DNA of 64,000 nucleotides from an uncultured Lachnospiraceae bacterium (GCA_934402055.1 CAKRTC010000006.1:1-64000); one strand, 5' to 3'. Shown: positions 8,699 to 18,806, counted from the first letter of the stretch. Translations and numbers: made by a program. The notes: generated from the sequence alone by a model not told the origin.

Positions 8699-8802
8699 CA
8701 TTTACATTAGAAATTCGGCCGGTCCCTGAGTCTGCATTTTGCAAAGCTTTATCAAGGAAAAGTGACCGGCTGATCATATAATAGATCAAAGGAGATAAAC
8801 TC

Positions 8803-9357
8803 ATGACTGAAGAACTCAAAATCTACAAAGAAAAAATGCAGAAGACTGTTGATGGCCTTGCTGAGAATTTTCAGAGCATAAGAGCAGGCAGAGCGAACCC
8901 ACATGTACTTGACAAGATCAAGGTGGATTATTACGGAACACCTACACCGATACAGCAGGTCGGCAACATTTCCGTACCGGAAGCTCGTATCATACTTATC
9001 CAGCCATGGGAGAAGGGCCTTATCAAGGAGATAGAGAAGGCAATCAACCTCTCTGATATCGGCATCAATCCTACTAACGACGGAATAAGCATCAGACTTG
9101 TTTTCCCGGAGCTTAACCAGGAGAGACGTCAGGATCTTGCAAAGCAGATCAAGAAGTACGGTGAGGAGGCTAAGGTAGCTATCCGTAACATCAGACGTGA
9201 TGCCAACGACAAGACCAAGAAGCTTGAGAAGAGCGGAGACTTCACAGAGGATGATGTTAAGCAGGCGGATAAGGATGTTCAGAAGTTTACAGACGAGTTC
9301 ATCAAGACTGTAGACAATATGGTAGATGTTAAGACCAAGGACATCATGACTGTATAA
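8803..9357 (+). CDS. frr: Ribosome recycling factor
   Basis: With EF-G splits post-termination ribosomes. 184 residues, standard. Hallmarks: KMQKTVDGLAENFQSIRAGRANPHVLDKIKVDYYG, PLxQxxNISVPEARxxxIQPW-type block, and the three-helix-bundle C-terminus with LAKQIKKYGEEAKVAIRNIRRDAND. AAAGGAGA lies six bases before the ATG. The 104-base gap after pyrH has no obvious terminator. Functional link: the upstream GTPase-NYN protein also acts on ribosomes. Confidence 0.97.
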   Translation: MTEELKIYKEKMQKTVDGLAENFQSIRAGRANPHVLDKIKVDYYGTPTPIQQVGNISVPEARIILIQPWEKGLIKEIEKAINLSDIGINPTNDGISIRLVFPELNQERRQDLAKQIKKYGEEAKVAIRNIRRDANDKTKKLEKSGDFTEDDVKQADKDVQKFTDEFIKTVDNMVDVKTKDIMTV

Positions 9358-9372
9358 TATAGGTAGAATATA

Positions 9373-10089
9373 ATGAATGATCTTCATATACCGGAGTCCG
9401 TTGCCATCATTATGGATGGTAACGGGCGTTGGGCAAAGAAACGCGGACTTCCCAGAACAATGGGTCATAAGGAAGGCTGTAAGGCAATCGAGGCTTTGGT
9501 TCCGGAGGCCGGAAAGCTGGGTATCAAGTATCTTACCGTATACGCTTTCTCTACAGAAAACTGGAAGCGTTCCGAGGAAGAAGTGACAGGTCTTATGAAT
9601 CTCTTCAGATATTATGCTATGAGATTACTTAAGAATGCCAAGGAGAATAATGTCCGTATAAGGATGATAGGCGACCGCAGCCGTTTCCCAAAGGATATTA
9701 TCGACTCCATCAATAAGCTTGAGGAAGAGACCCGTGACAATACCGGACTTAATTTTGTGGTGGCTGCCAATTACGGCGGACGTGACGAGATAAGACGTGC
9801 GGCAATGAAATACCGTGATGAGGTCCTGAGAGCAAAGGAACTTGGAACTGATATATCCGAACTCGGCGAGGCAGACTTTGCAAAGTACCTTGATACGGCA
9901 GAGATACCGGATCCGGATCTTCTGATCAGGACCTCGGGAGAATTAAGACTCAGTAATTTCCTTATATGGCAGTGTGCATATTCGGAGATAGTTATAACAG
10001 ATACACTTTGGCCGGACTTCAATAAGGACGAGCTTGTAAAGTGTATCGAGGAATACAATAAGAGAAACCGTAGATTCGGAGGAGTATGA
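9373..10089 (+). CDS. uppS: Isoprenyl (undecaprenyl) diphosphate synthase
   Basis: Cis-prenyltransferase that extends farnesyl diphosphate to C55-PP, the lipid carrier for cell wall and surface glycans. Motifs: VAIIMDGNGRWAKKRGLPR (catalytic Asp, phosphate-binding Arg), GHKEGCKA, YAFSTENWKRSEEEV and RTSGELRLSNFLIWQCAYSE. 238 residues, normal. It begins 15 bases after frr and its product is later handled by UppP, encoded at 31276 in this window. Confidence 0.96.
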   Translation: MNDLHIPESVAIIMDGNGRWAKKRGLPRTMGHKEGCKAIEALVPEAGKLGIKYLTVYAFSTENWKRSEEEVTGLMNLFRYYAMRLLKNAKENNVRIRMIGDRSRFPKDIIDSINKLEEETRDNTGLNFVVAANYGGRDEIRRAAMKYRDEVLRAKELGTDISELGEADFAKYLDTAEIPDPDLLIRTSGELRLSNFLIWQCAYSEIVITDTLWPDFNKDELVKCIEEYNKRNRRFGGV

Positions 10090-10090
10090 T

Positions 10091-10897
10091 TTGTTTCTGA
10101 AGAGACTCGGCAGTGGAATAGTTCTGCTGGCGGCAGCTATCGCTTTGTTTTATTACGGCGGTCTGCCGCTTCTTCTTGCATTTTGCATTATTTCCCTGAT
10201 AGGGCAGAGAGAGCTGTACAGGGCAATAGGTATAGAGCATAAGGGGCTGGCGGCTATAGGCTATGCACTCACCCTTATCTATTACGGACTGATACTGTAC
10301 GACGGAGTTTCGTACATGATGGCAATGATAGTATTCTCCCTTTTGTGTTTTATGACTGCCTATGTGGTCACTTTTCCGGAGTATAAGACGGAACAGGTGA
10401 CAGGAGCATTTTTCGGGGTATGCTATGTGTCGGTGCTTATGAGCTTTGTATATCATACCAGAGCTATGAACGACGGCGTTTATTTCGTATGGCTGATCCT
10501 GTTCAGTGCATGGGGCAGCGATACGCTCGCTTATTGTGCCGGCAGATTGTTCGGCAAGCACAAGATGGCACCGGTGCTCAGCCCTAAGAAGACTGTTGAA
10601 GGTGCGATAGGCGGAGTCCTTGGCGCTGCCTTTTTGGGCTTTTTGTACGGTCTTTTGCTGCAGTCACGTTTCACCTCGTCATCACCTCAGCTTGTATGCA
10701 GTCTTGCATGTGCGGCAGGCGCGGTCATATCCATGATAGGTGATCTTGCGGCATCTGCAATCAAGAGAAATCATGACATCAAGGATTTCGGCAATCTGAT
10801 ACCGGGACACGGCGGCATACTGGATCGTTTCGACTCTATGCTGTTTGCGGCACCGGCAATATATTATGCGATTATATTGGTTCAGGAGTTTTTATAA
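10091..10897 (+). CDS. cdsA: Phosphatidate cytidylyltransferase (TTG start)
   Basis: Membrane enzyme that makes CDP-diacylglycerol from CTP and phosphatidate. It has about seven hydrophobic segments and the family signature near the C-terminus, SAIKRNHDIKDFGNLIPGHGGILDRFDSM (residues about 219-247). The start is TTG 10091, one base after the uppS stop, with the strong GGAGGAG (10078-10084) inside the end of uppS; the nearby ATG at 10086 is in another frame. 268 residues. Its stop abuts the dxr start, so translational coupling across uppS-cdsA-dxr is likely. Confidence 0.94.
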   Translation: MFLKRLGSGIVLLAAAIALFYYGGLPLLLAFCIISLIGQRELYRAIGIEHKGLAAIGYALTLIYYGLILYDGVSYMMAMIVFSLLCFMTAYVVTFPEYKTEQVTGAFFGVCYVSVLMSFVYHTRAMNDGVYFVWLILFSAWGSDTLAYCAGRLFGKHKMAPVLSPKKTVEGAIGGVLGAAFLGFLYGLLLQSRFTSSSPQLVCSLACAAGAVISMIGDLAASAIKRNHDIKDFGNLIPGHGGILDRFDSMLFAAPAIYYAIILVQEFL

Positions 10898-12058
10898 ATG
10901 AATTTATCGGTTTTGGGCAGCACGGGTTCTATAGGAAGACAGACTCTGGAGCTTGCCGAGTGTTATGACGATATCAATATCACAGGCCTTGCAGCCTTCG
11001 GAAATACAGAACTAATTTACAAGCAGATCCATGAGTTTGAACCTGAGATCTGCTGTATTTATGATGAAAATAAGGCTCTTGAGCTTAAGGCCAAGCTTAA
11101 GAGTGAGGGCAGCAAGGTGAAAGTTGTCTCCGGTATGGAAGGACTCATAGAGTGCGCAGTATGGGAGCATACCGATACCGTACTTGTAAGCGTTGTCGGA
11201 ATGATAGGCATAAGACCTACCATTGAGGCAATCAAGGCAGGCAAAAATATCGCCCAGGCAAACAAGGAGCCTATAGTCTGTGCCGGACATATAATCATGC
11301 CGCTTGCAAAACAATACGGCATAAGTTTTATGCCTGTAGATTCCGAGCACAGCGCTATCTACCAGTGCTTACAGGGTGAATCGGGCAATGCCATAGACAA
11401 GATATGGCTTACCGCATCCGGAGGTCCGTTCAGAGGCAGGCATAGAGAGGAGCTTCGCAAAATCAGACCTGAGGATGCATTAAAGCACCCAAGCTGGAAC
11501 ATGGGAGCCAAGATAAGCATAGATTCCTCTACACTTGTCAATAAAGGACTTGAGGTCATAGAGGCACATTACCTCTTTAATGTTAAGGCAGACGATATCA
11601 TAGTTGCGGTACAGCCGGGATCTGTCGTTCACAGCATGGTACAGTTTGAGGATGGAGCAATCAAGGCACAGCTTGGATCTCCGGATATGAAGGTGCCTAT
11701 AGCTTATGCGCTGCATAAGGGACAGCGTCTGGCTTATACCGGAGAAAAGAAGCTGGGCTTCAAGGAGCTTTGCGATATCCATTTTGAGGAGCCGGATCTT
11801 GAGACCTTTAAGGGACTTAAGCTCGGAATAGAGGCCTGCCGCAGAGAGGGAAGCCTTACTACTGCATACAATGCTGCAAATGAAGAGTGCGTTGCGGCCT
11901 TCCTTGCAGGCAGGATAGGCTATCTTGACATAGCTGACGGAATAGAGCAGGCAATGGCTGCACACAGCTTTATCGCAGATCCTTCATTAGAGGATATATT
12001 TGAGGTCGAGCAGGAGGCAAGAGGCTTTATAAGGAAGCTTTACGATTTGGATAAATGA
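10898..12058 (+). CDS. dxr: 1-deoxy-D-xylulose 5-phosphate reductoisomerase
   Basis: Second step of the MEP isoprenoid pathway, NADPH-dependent conversion of DXP to MEP. The N-terminal GSTGSIGRQTLEL dinucleotide motif begins near residue 6. VDSEHSAIYQCLQGE carries the metal/substrate residues, followed by LTASGGPFRG, WNMGAKISIDSSTLVNKGLEVIEAHYLF and the region with VVHSMVQFEDGAIKAQLGSPDMKVPI. 386 residues is normal. The start abuts the cdsA stop and the end overlaps rseP by 4 bases (ATGA). Confidence 0.97.
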   Translation: MNLSVLGSTGSIGRQTLELAECYDDINITGLAAFGNTELIYKQIHEFEPEICCIYDENKALELKAKLKSEGSKVKVVSGMEGLIECAVWEHTDTVLVSVVGMIGIRPTIEAIKAGKNIAQANKEPIVCAGHIIMPLAKQYGISFMPVDSEHSAIYQCLQGESGNAIDKIWLTASGGPFRGRHREELRKIRPEDALKHPSWNMGAKISIDSSTLVNKGLEVIEAHYLFNVKADDIIVAVQPGSVVHSMVQFEDGAIKAQLGSPDMKVPIAYALHKGQRLAYTGEKKLGFKELCDIHFEEPDLETFKGLKLGIEACRREGSLTTAYNAANEECVAAFLAGRIGYLDIADGIEQAMAAHSFIADPSLEDIFEVEQEARGFIRKLYDLDK

Positions 12059-13350
12059 TAAGTCTTTTAGTATCGATAATTGCCTTAGGCATAATCATAA
12101 CGATACACGAATTCGGACATTTTCTTGCCGCAAGAGCAATGGGTATAGGTGTTATCGAGTTTTCGATAGGCATGGGACCCAGGATATGCTCTAAGGTCAT
12201 AGGAAATGTTCGTTATTCTCTGCGCATAATGCCCTTCGGAGGCTCGTGTATGATGCTCGGAGAGGAACTTGACGAATCCGAGTATATGGAAGACGAAGAT
12301 GACTGCGTGGAAGCTGACAGAGAGTGCGGCAGCAGTGATGATGCTGGAAATGTAGCTTTAAGTGAGTCTGAGTCCTACAAAAAGGAAGAAATAAGCAGCC
12401 TTAAGGCAGCGCAGTTTAATAACGGCAGTCTTGACAGCTTTGAACGCAGCGAGGAAGACGACTGCTTTATAGTTGATGGGAGACGATATTCCAAGGACTC
12501 GCAGTTTATAAGCAAGCCTGCATGGAGGCGATTCATAGTTATAGCTGCAGGCCCGGTATTTAACTTCGTGCTTGCTTTTTTGCTTTCTGCGATCATCTGC
12601 GGCTGCTACGGCTTTGACAGGCCGACAGTAATAGAGGTTCAGGCAGGCGGTCCTGTAGCAGAGGCCGGTATAGAGCCCGGAGATGAGATATATGCTCTTA
12701 AGGTCGGCAAGACAAAGATGAGCATACAGTCGGCAAGGGACATAAGCATATTTAACTATGTTCATAATGATGAGATACAGGCAGCTGAAACATTTACGGT
12801 ATATTACCGTGATGCCGACGACGGTATGAAGAAAAATAAAGCGGAGCTTGTACCTTATTATGATAATGAGAGGGAAGTATACCGCTTCGGATATGCCTAT
12901 AATATTGCCTACGACAAGACCAAGGGCATTATCGATACCTTGAAATGCAGTCAGTATAATGTAAATTACTGCATACGTTCTTCCTTCGAATCGCTCAGAC
13001 TGATAGCAAGAGGCAAAGTTACCGGAAAAGATGTTATGGGTCCGGTGCGTATGGTTGCGGTCATGGATGAGACTGTAAGCGAGGCTGCGGACTACGGTCT
13101 TAAGTCCTCGGTACTTACCCTGCTCGATCTGATGATACTTATATCGGGTTCACTCGGCTTTATGAACCTACTGCCTGTCCCGGCACTTGACGGAGGCAGA
13201 CTTGTATTTATCATCATTGAACTTATAACAAGGAGAGCGGTTCCTAAGGAGCTTGAAGCCAAGATACATACAGGCGGCATGCTGTTGCTCTTAGGCTTTA
13301 TGCTGCTGATAATGATGAATGACATCAGTATGCTTATATTGTCGCATTAG
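12055..13350 (+). CDS. rseP: Site-2 intramembrane zinc metalloprotease RseP/RasP with an acidic insert
   Basis: Regulated intramembrane proteolysis of anti-sigma factors, signal peptides or FtsL-type substrates. The zinc motif HEFGH is in the first helix (about residues 18-22), a PDZ domain spans about 195-280 and the second metal ligand region NLLPVPALDGGRL is near 375. 431 residues is longer than typical clostridial RseP (about 340-350) because residues about 74-150 form a strongly acidic, Ser/Asp/Glu-rich insert placed between the first membrane helix region and the KPAWRRFIVIAAGPVFNF block. It overlaps dxr by 4 bases. The insert's purpose is unknown. Confidence 0.93.
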   Translation: MISLLVSIIALGIIITIHEFGHFLAARAMGIGVIEFSIGMGPRICSKVIGNVRYSLRIMPFGGSCMMLGEELDESEYMEDEDDCVEADRECGSSDDAGNVALSESESYKKEEISSLKAAQFNNGSLDSFERSEEDDCFIVDGRRYSKDSQFISKPAWRRFIVIAAGPVFNFVLAFLLSAIICGCYGFDRPTVIEVQAGGPVAEAGIEPGDEIYALKVGKTKMSIQSARDISIFNYVHNDEIQAAETFTVYYRDADDGMKKNKAELVPYYDNEREVYRFGYAYNIAYDKTKGIIDTLKCSQYNVNYCIRSSFESLRLIARGKVTGKDVMGPVRMVAVMDETVSEAADYGLKSSVLTLLDLMILISGSLGFMNLLPVPALDGGRLVFIIIELITRRAVPKELEAKIHTGGMLLLLGFMLLIMMNDISMLILSH

Positions 13351-13452
13351 GAAAAGGCTTATGGCATAGCTTTTCAGAGACCTGCTTGCTCTGTGCTGTG
13401 CTGCAGCAAAAAAAATCAGAGGGATATGTTTTTTAGTAAAAGAGGTGCGGTC

Positions 13453-14511
13453 ATGAGGATGCTTACACATGAAGTAAATATCGGCGGAGTAAGGATAGGC
13501 GGAAACAATCGTATTGCCATTCAGTCAATGTGCAACACCAAGACCTCCGATGTTGAGGCTACGGTTGAGCAGATACTTCGTCTTGAAGAAGCAGGCTGTG
13601 AGATAATAAGAGTTGCCGTACCGGATAAGGAAGCGGCAGCAGCTATCCCGGCTATAAAATCAAGGATACATATACCGCTTGTTGCGGATATTCATTTTGA
13701 TTATAAGCTAGCACTTCTTTCCATAGAAAACGGAGTAGACAAGATCAGGATAAATCCCGGCAATATCGGAGGCGGAGAAAAGCTTGAGGCTGTTGTTAAG
13801 GCTGCTTCGGCAAGAAATATCCCTATAAGAGTCGGTGTCAATTCGGGTTCATTAGAGAAGGAGCTTGTAGCCAAATACGGCGGAGTTACGGCAGAGGGCC
13901 TTGTTGAGTCGGCACTTGATAAGGCTCGCATGATAGAGGAGATGGATTACGGTAATATCGTGATCAGTATCAAGTCCTCGGATGTGCTTATGTGTGTCAA
14001 GGCTCATGAACTTATCAAAGATAAGACCGGGCATCCGCTTCATGTAGGTATAACCGAGGCGGGAACCGTATGGGCAGGCAACATCAAATCCTCAATAGGA
14101 CTCGGCATCATATTGCATGAGGGCATAGGCGATACCATAAGAGTGAGTCTTACCGGAGATCCGGTCGAGGAGGTAAGATCTGCCATACAGATACTTAAGA
14201 CACTTGGCTTAAGACACGGCGGTATAGAGGTGGTGAGCTGTCCTACCTGCGGAAGGACAAGCATAGACCTCGTGGGTCTTGCGGAAAAGGTCAATGCACT
14301 CGTATCTCAGCCTCCTTATAACAGACTGGATATGAAGGTGGCATGCATGGGCTGTGTGGTAAACGGACCGGGCGAAGCAAGAGAGGCAGAGCTTGGTATC
14401 TGCGGAGGCAAAGGCGAAGGACTTATCATCAAAAAGGGTGAGGTCATTAAAAAGGCAGCCGAGGCAGAGCTTTTAAATGCATTTAAGGCGGAATTGGATA
14501 AATATTTATAA
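13453..14511 (+). CDS. ispG: 4-hydroxy-3-methylbut-2-en-1-yl diphosphate synthase (flavodoxin/ferredoxin)
   Basis: Fe-S enzyme of the MEP pathway that converts MEcPP to HMBPP. TIM-barrel part: IAIQSMCNTKTSD, VADIHFDYKLAL, INPGNIGG, VGVNSGSLEKEL. The C-terminal 4Fe-4S domain carries the Cys residues of CPTCGRT and ACMGCVVNGPGEA. ATG 13453 fits the usual N-terminus (HEVNIGGVRIGG) and follows GAGGTGCGG; an in-frame ATG at 13426 is the alternative. 352 residues. About 100 bases separate it from rseP, without a visible terminator. Confidence 0.95.
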   Translation: MRMLTHEVNIGGVRIGGNNRIAIQSMCNTKTSDVEATVEQILRLEEAGCEIIRVAVPDKEAAAAIPAIKSRIHIPLVADIHFDYKLALLSIENGVDKIRINPGNIGGGEKLEAVVKAASARNIPIRVGVNSGSLEKELVAKYGGVTAEGLVESALDKARMIEEMDYGNIVISIKSSDVLMCVKAHELIKDKTGHPLHVGITEAGTVWAGNIKSSIGLGIILHEGIGDTIRVSLTGDPVEEVRSAIQILKTLGLRHGGIEVVSCPTCGRTSIDLVGLAEKVNALVSQPPYNRLDMKVACMGCVVNGPGEAREAELGICGGKGEGLIIKKGEVIKKAAEAELLNAFKAELDKYL

Positions 14512-14536
14512 TAGATCCCTATAGCGGAGCAGACGG

Positions 14537-17500
14537 ATGAGCAGATTTTCAGAAGTATTTCCAAAACTGGATATGGATATGTCGGACAAGGAGCTGTTGA
14601 AGAACGCAGAGGTATTGAAGATAAGCGTTCCGAGTGACAGAAGCTCGCTTAGCATATACATACGCAACAACGAGGAGATACCGCGCAGCACCATCTGTTC
14701 GGCAGAGGAAGCGATAAGGGACAAGGTATTCGAAGGAAAGTCGATAAGAGTCGGCATAGTCGTTACGGGACCGGCAAGAAGCGGCAACCCCACGGCGGGA
14801 GGCTCGGGTACTTCTGCATCCACGGGAGGAAGGCAGTACGGCAATTCCTCATCGGGCTCGGGCTCCGGCAATCAGGGCGGCTTTTCCGGGAATGCAAACG
14901 GAAGAGGCTTCAAGCGTCCGGGACAGACGGGCTACAAGACCGCAGATAACAGATGGACACCAAAGCAGGATAAGAAATCACAGAACCCGGATGTCATATA
15001 CGGCTATGATTTCAGCGGTGAGCCTTTAAGCATCTCAAGTCTTGAGGAAGGCATGGGAGATGTGGTAATCAAGGGCAAGATATTCGCGCCTGAGACCATC
15101 AAGACCAGAAATGAAAAATACATAATCAAATTCAATCTTACGGACGGAAGCGATTCCATATCCTGTAAGCTTAATTGTGATGAAAACACCAAAAACGATG
15201 TGGAGGACAAGCTTAAGGACGGAAAGTACATCATCTTGAGCGGAAATGTTGCCTCCCCGAATCAGTGGACTCCGGAGCTGTCGATAGACCGCATCAGGAA
15301 TATCAAGAAGGTGGAGAGCCCCGAGGGAAAGCGTATGGATACATACGAGGGCAAGAAGAGAGTAGAACTCAATCTCCATACCAAGATGAGCGATATGGAC
15401 GGTATAGGAGATATCAAGGACTATATCAAGCTTGCCGATAAATGGGGCTGGAAGGCACTTGCGATAACAGATACCAATTCGGTACAGGTGCTTCCGACTG
15501 CGGCACATTCCCTGCCTAAGGGATCAAAGCTCAAGCTTATCTACGGAGTGACGGGCAAGCTTATAGATGATGATAAAAATGCGGTAAGAAATTCACACGG
15601 TCAGAGTCTTGACGGTGAATTTGTCGTATTCGATATAGAGACCACCGGATTTTCGATGAAGAAGGACAATATCATCGAGATAGGTGCGGTCAAGGTGAAA
15701 AACGGCAACATTATAGAACGCTTTTCACAGTTTATAGACCCGGAGAGACATATTCCTGAGAGGATAACCGAGCTTACGAGTATCACTGACGCCCAGGTCA
15801 AGGGACAGGGAAATTATACCAAGTGGATACCGGAGTTTCTTAAGTTCATAGGAGACGGAGACATCCCTGTGGTAGGACATAATGCCATGTTCGATGTGGG
15901 CTTTGTCAAGCATTATGCGGGACTTTTGGGATATGATTTTGACCCTACAGTTGTGGATACTGTAGGTCTTTCACACATGCTCTTAAAGAAGCTCTTCAGA
16001 AACAAGCTTGATAATGTAGCAAAGGAGCTTGGAGTAAGCCTGCTCAACCACCACAGAGCCGTAGATGATGCAGAGGCAACTGCAGGCATATTCCTGGGAT
16101 TTTGCAAGATGCTCAAGGCAAGAGGCATCAACGATCTTGACGAGCTCTACGAGCAGGACGAGATGGACGGAGAAACCATCAAGAAGCTCCATCCCAATTC
16201 ATTTACGATACTTGCCAAAAATGATTTCGGCCGAACCAATATGTACCGTCTTATTTCGGCTGCCCATATAGATTATTTCTATACAGAGGCACGTATGCCT
16301 AAGTCCAAGGTAAACAGCTTAAGAGACGGACTGCTCATAGGCTCGGGCAATGAGGACGGAGAGCTCTATGACGCAATGATGAGAGGCGTCGGAGATAAGG
16401 AGATTAACGAGCTTGCAGGCTTCTATGATTATTTTGAGATCATGCCTCCTTCAAATATCGCTTATCTTATAAATGAAGACAGTTCGCCTGTTAAGAGCAT
16501 ATCAGATATACAGGAGGTAACAAGACAGATAATAGAACTCGGAGACAGACTGGGTAAGCCTGTAGTTGCCTCGGGAGATGTGCATTTTACGGAAAAGGGA
16601 GAATCCATATACCGTAAGCTCATCAAATTCTTTGAGTTTGATACCAAGGGCAGAAGGATAAATGAGGAAAAATACGACGAGGAGCTGTATTTCCGTACTA
16701 CGGACGAGATGCTTCGGGAATTCGCATTTTTAGGCAGGGAGACTGCGGAGAGAGTAGTCATAGACACTCCGAATATGATCGCCGATATGTGTGAGCGTAT
16801 TGCTCCGGTAAGACCGGATAAGTGTCCGCCTGTCATTGAGAATTCCGATAAGGAGCTTGAGCAAAAGTGCTATGAGACCGCGAGAGAGATGTACGGCGAG
16901 AATGTGCCTGAGATAGTTAAGAACAGACTCGACAGAGAGCTTAACTCTATCATCAGCAACGGATATTCGGTCATGTACATAATCGCAAAGCGACTTGTGC
17001 AGGATTCGGTGGAGCACGGATATCTCGTAGGCTCGAGAGGTTCGGTAGGTTCTTCCCTTGCCGCTACCTTCGGAGGAATATCAGAGGTCAATCCTCTGCC
17101 GCCGCACTACCGCTGCCCTAATTGTCATTATGTAGACTTTGATTCGGATACGGTCAGGGAATACAAGGATAAGTCGGGCTGTGATATGCCGGACATGAAC
17201 TGTCCGAAATGCGGAACCAAGCTTATAAAAGACGGCTTTGACATTCCTTTCGAGACCTTCTTGGGCTTTAAGGGAGATAAGGAGCCTGATATAGACCTTA
17301 ACTTCGCCGGAGTATATCAGCCCAATGCGCATGCATATACCGAGGTGCTGTTCGGAACAGGACAGACCTATAAGGCCGGTACGGTAGGCACGGTCCAGGA
17401 AAAGACTGCCTACGGCTACATTTTAAGATATAACGAAAAGCATCCCGAGCCGGACGGGCAGCCGAAGAAGATGCGTAAGGCTGAGATACAGAGGCTTGCC

Positions 17501-18757
17501 TTAGGCTGTACAGAGGTGCGCCGCTCGACGGGACAGCATCCGGGAGGAATAGTCGTACTTCCGCACGGAGAGGAGATCAATACCTTTACGCCTATACAGC
17601 ATCCGGCAAATGTTATGACCAACCCGATAACCACGCATTTTGATTATCACAGTATCGATCATAACCTCCTTAAGCTGGATATACTCGGTAAGGATGATCC
17701 CCAGATGGTAAGACAGCTTCAGGATCTCACCGGACTCGATCCTATGGATATTCCGATAGGCACACCGGAGATAATGTCGCTCTTTATGAATACGGATTCG
17801 CTCGGTATTAAGCCGGAGGATATAGGCGGTACACCGCTCGGAACCATGGGAGTACCGGAATTCGGTACAGATTTCGCCATGCAAATGCTGCTCGAGGCTA
17901 AGCCTCAGTATGTATCCGACCTTGTCCGCATAGCCGGACTTGCACACGGAACCGATGTTTGGCTCGGAAATGCGCAGAAGCTCATAAGTGAAGGAACCTG
18001 TACGATTCAGACTGCCATCTGTACCCGTGATGATATCATGATATATCTCATAGAGAAGGGCGTTGAACCGGGCAAGGCCTTCAAGATCATGGAGCTTGTG
18101 CGTAAGGGCAAGTTCCCTAAGGACAGCAATCATGAGGAGTATTGCAAGCTCATGAGAGAGCACGGAGTACCTGAGTGGTATATCTGGTCCTGTGATACCA
18201 TCAAATACATGTTCCCTAAGGCACATGCTGCGGCATATGTAGTTATGTCCTGGCGTATCGCATACTATAAGGTGCACTATCCGCTTGCCTATTATGCGGC
18301 TTACTATTCGGTCAAGGGAGACGGCTTCGACTATGAGAAGATGTGCGTGAGCAAGGAAAAGCTGGCACAGAATATACGTGAGCTGAGAGCCTATGTAAGC
18401 ACTCAGCGTACACTTACGTCAAACGATAAGTCACTCTACAGAGATATGCGTATCGTTGAGGAGATGATGGCAAGAGGCATAGAGTTTGAGCCTATAGATA
18501 TATTTAAGGCAAAGGCCAAGGAGTTCATAGTGACTCCGGAGGGTAAGATCATGCCTTCCTTAAATTCAATAGCGGGACTCGGTACGGTAGCTGCAGAAGC
18601 AATAGAAGCGGATGCGGTAAACGGACCATATCTGAGTATGGAGGAATTCATATCAAGGACCAAGGTCAATAAGTCCAATGCCGATCTGCTTAAATCACTC
18701 GGACTCCTGGGAAGTATACCCGAGAGCAACCAGCTCAGTTTATTTGATGTCTTTTAG
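14537..18757 (+). CDS. polC: DNA polymerase III alpha subunit, Gram-positive PolC type
   Basis: Replicative polymerase with built-in 3'-5' exonuclease. Order: N-terminal domain (about 1-75), a Gly/Ser-rich linker (about 80-140), an OB fold (about 165-270), the first PHP part (from about 274), exonuclease inserted in PHP (VVFDIETTG near 362-370, NHHRAVDDAEAT), second PHP part, then the polymerase core with a four-Cys zinc knuckle (CPNCHY...CPKCGT) and the catalytic PDIDLNFAG near 917-925. The PHP motif usually written HLHT reads NLHT here: Asn279, His281. 1406 residues is close to typical PolC (about 1430-1440). The gene ends a conserved cluster and is followed by a good terminator. Confidence 0.97.
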   Translation: MSRFSEVFPKLDMDMSDKELLKNAEVLKISVPSDRSSLSIYIRNNEEIPRSTICSAEEAIRDKVFEGKSIRVGIVVTGPARSGNPTAGGSGTSASTGGRQYGNSSSGSGSGNQGGFSGNANGRGFKRPGQTGYKTADNRWTPKQDKKSQNPDVIYGYDFSGEPLSISSLEEGMGDVVIKGKIFAPETIKTRNEKYIIKFNLTDGSDSISCKLNCDENTKNDVEDKLKDGKYIILSGNVASPNQWTPELSIDRIRNIKKVESPEGKRMDTYEGKKRVELNLHTKMSDMDGIGDIKDYIKLADKWGWKALAITDTNSVQVLPTAAHSLPKGSKLKLIYGVTGKLIDDDKNAVRNSHGQSLDGEFVVFDIETTGFSMKKDNIIEIGAVKVKNGNIIERFSQFIDPERHIPERITELTSITDAQVKGQGNYTKWIPEFLKFIGDGDIPVVGHNAMFDVGFVKHYAGLLGYDFDPTVVDTVGLSHMLLKKLFRNKLDNVAKELGVSLLNHHRAVDDAEATAGIFLGFCKMLKARGINDLDELYEQDEMDGETIKKLHPNSFTILAKNDFGRTNMYRLISAAHIDYFYTEARMPKSKVNSLRDGLLIGSGNEDGELYDAMMRGVGDKEINELAGFYDYFEIMPPSNIAYLINEDSSPVKSISDIQEVTRQIIELGDRLGKPVVASGDVHFTEKGESIYRKLIKFFEFDTKGRRINEEKYDEELYFRTTDEMLREFAFLGRETAERVVIDTPNMIADMCERIAPVRPDKCPPVIENSDKELEQKCYETAREMYGENVPEIVKNRLDRELNSIISNGYSVMYIIAKRLVQDSVEHGYLVGSRGSVGSSLAATFGGISEVNPLPPHYRCPNCHYVDFDSDTVREYKDKSGCDMPDMNCPKCGTKLIKDGFDIPFETFLGFKGDKEPDIDLNFAGVYQPNAHAYTEVLFGTGQTYKAGTVGTVQEKTAYGYILRYNEKHPEPDGQPKKMRKAEIQRLALGCTEVRRSTGQHPGGIVVLPHGEEINTFTPIQHPANVMTNPITTHFDYHSIDHNLLKLDILGKDDPQMVRQLQDLTGLDPMDIPIGTPEIMSLFMNTDSLGIKPEDIGGTPLGTMGVPEFGTDFAMQMLLEAKPQYVSDLVRIAGLAHGTDVWLGNAQKLISEGTCTIQTAICTRDDIMIYLIEKGVEPGKAFKIMELVRKGKFPKDSNHEEYCKLMREHGVPEWYIWSCDTIKYMFPKAHAAAYVVMSWRIAYYKVHYPLAYYAAYYSVKGDGFDYEKMCVSKEKLAQNIRELRAYVSTQRTLTSNDKSLYRDMRIVEEMMARGIEFEPIDIFKAKAKEFIVTPEGKIMPSLNSIAGLGTVAAEAIEADAVNGPYLSMEEFISRTKVNKSNADLLKSLGLLGSIPESNQLSLFDVF

Positions 18758-18776
18758 CGTATAAACGGAATCGGAA

Positions 18777-18806
18777 ACATGAGGATGAGCAATCCTCATG
18801 TTTTTT
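18777..18806 (+). terminator. Intrinsic terminator after polC
   Basis: Perfect 10-bp stem ACATGAGGAT / ATCCTCATGT (18777-18786 and 18792-18801), 5-base loop, then T6 (18801-18806), 20 bases after the polC stop. It closes the cluster that began upstream. Confidence 0.9.
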
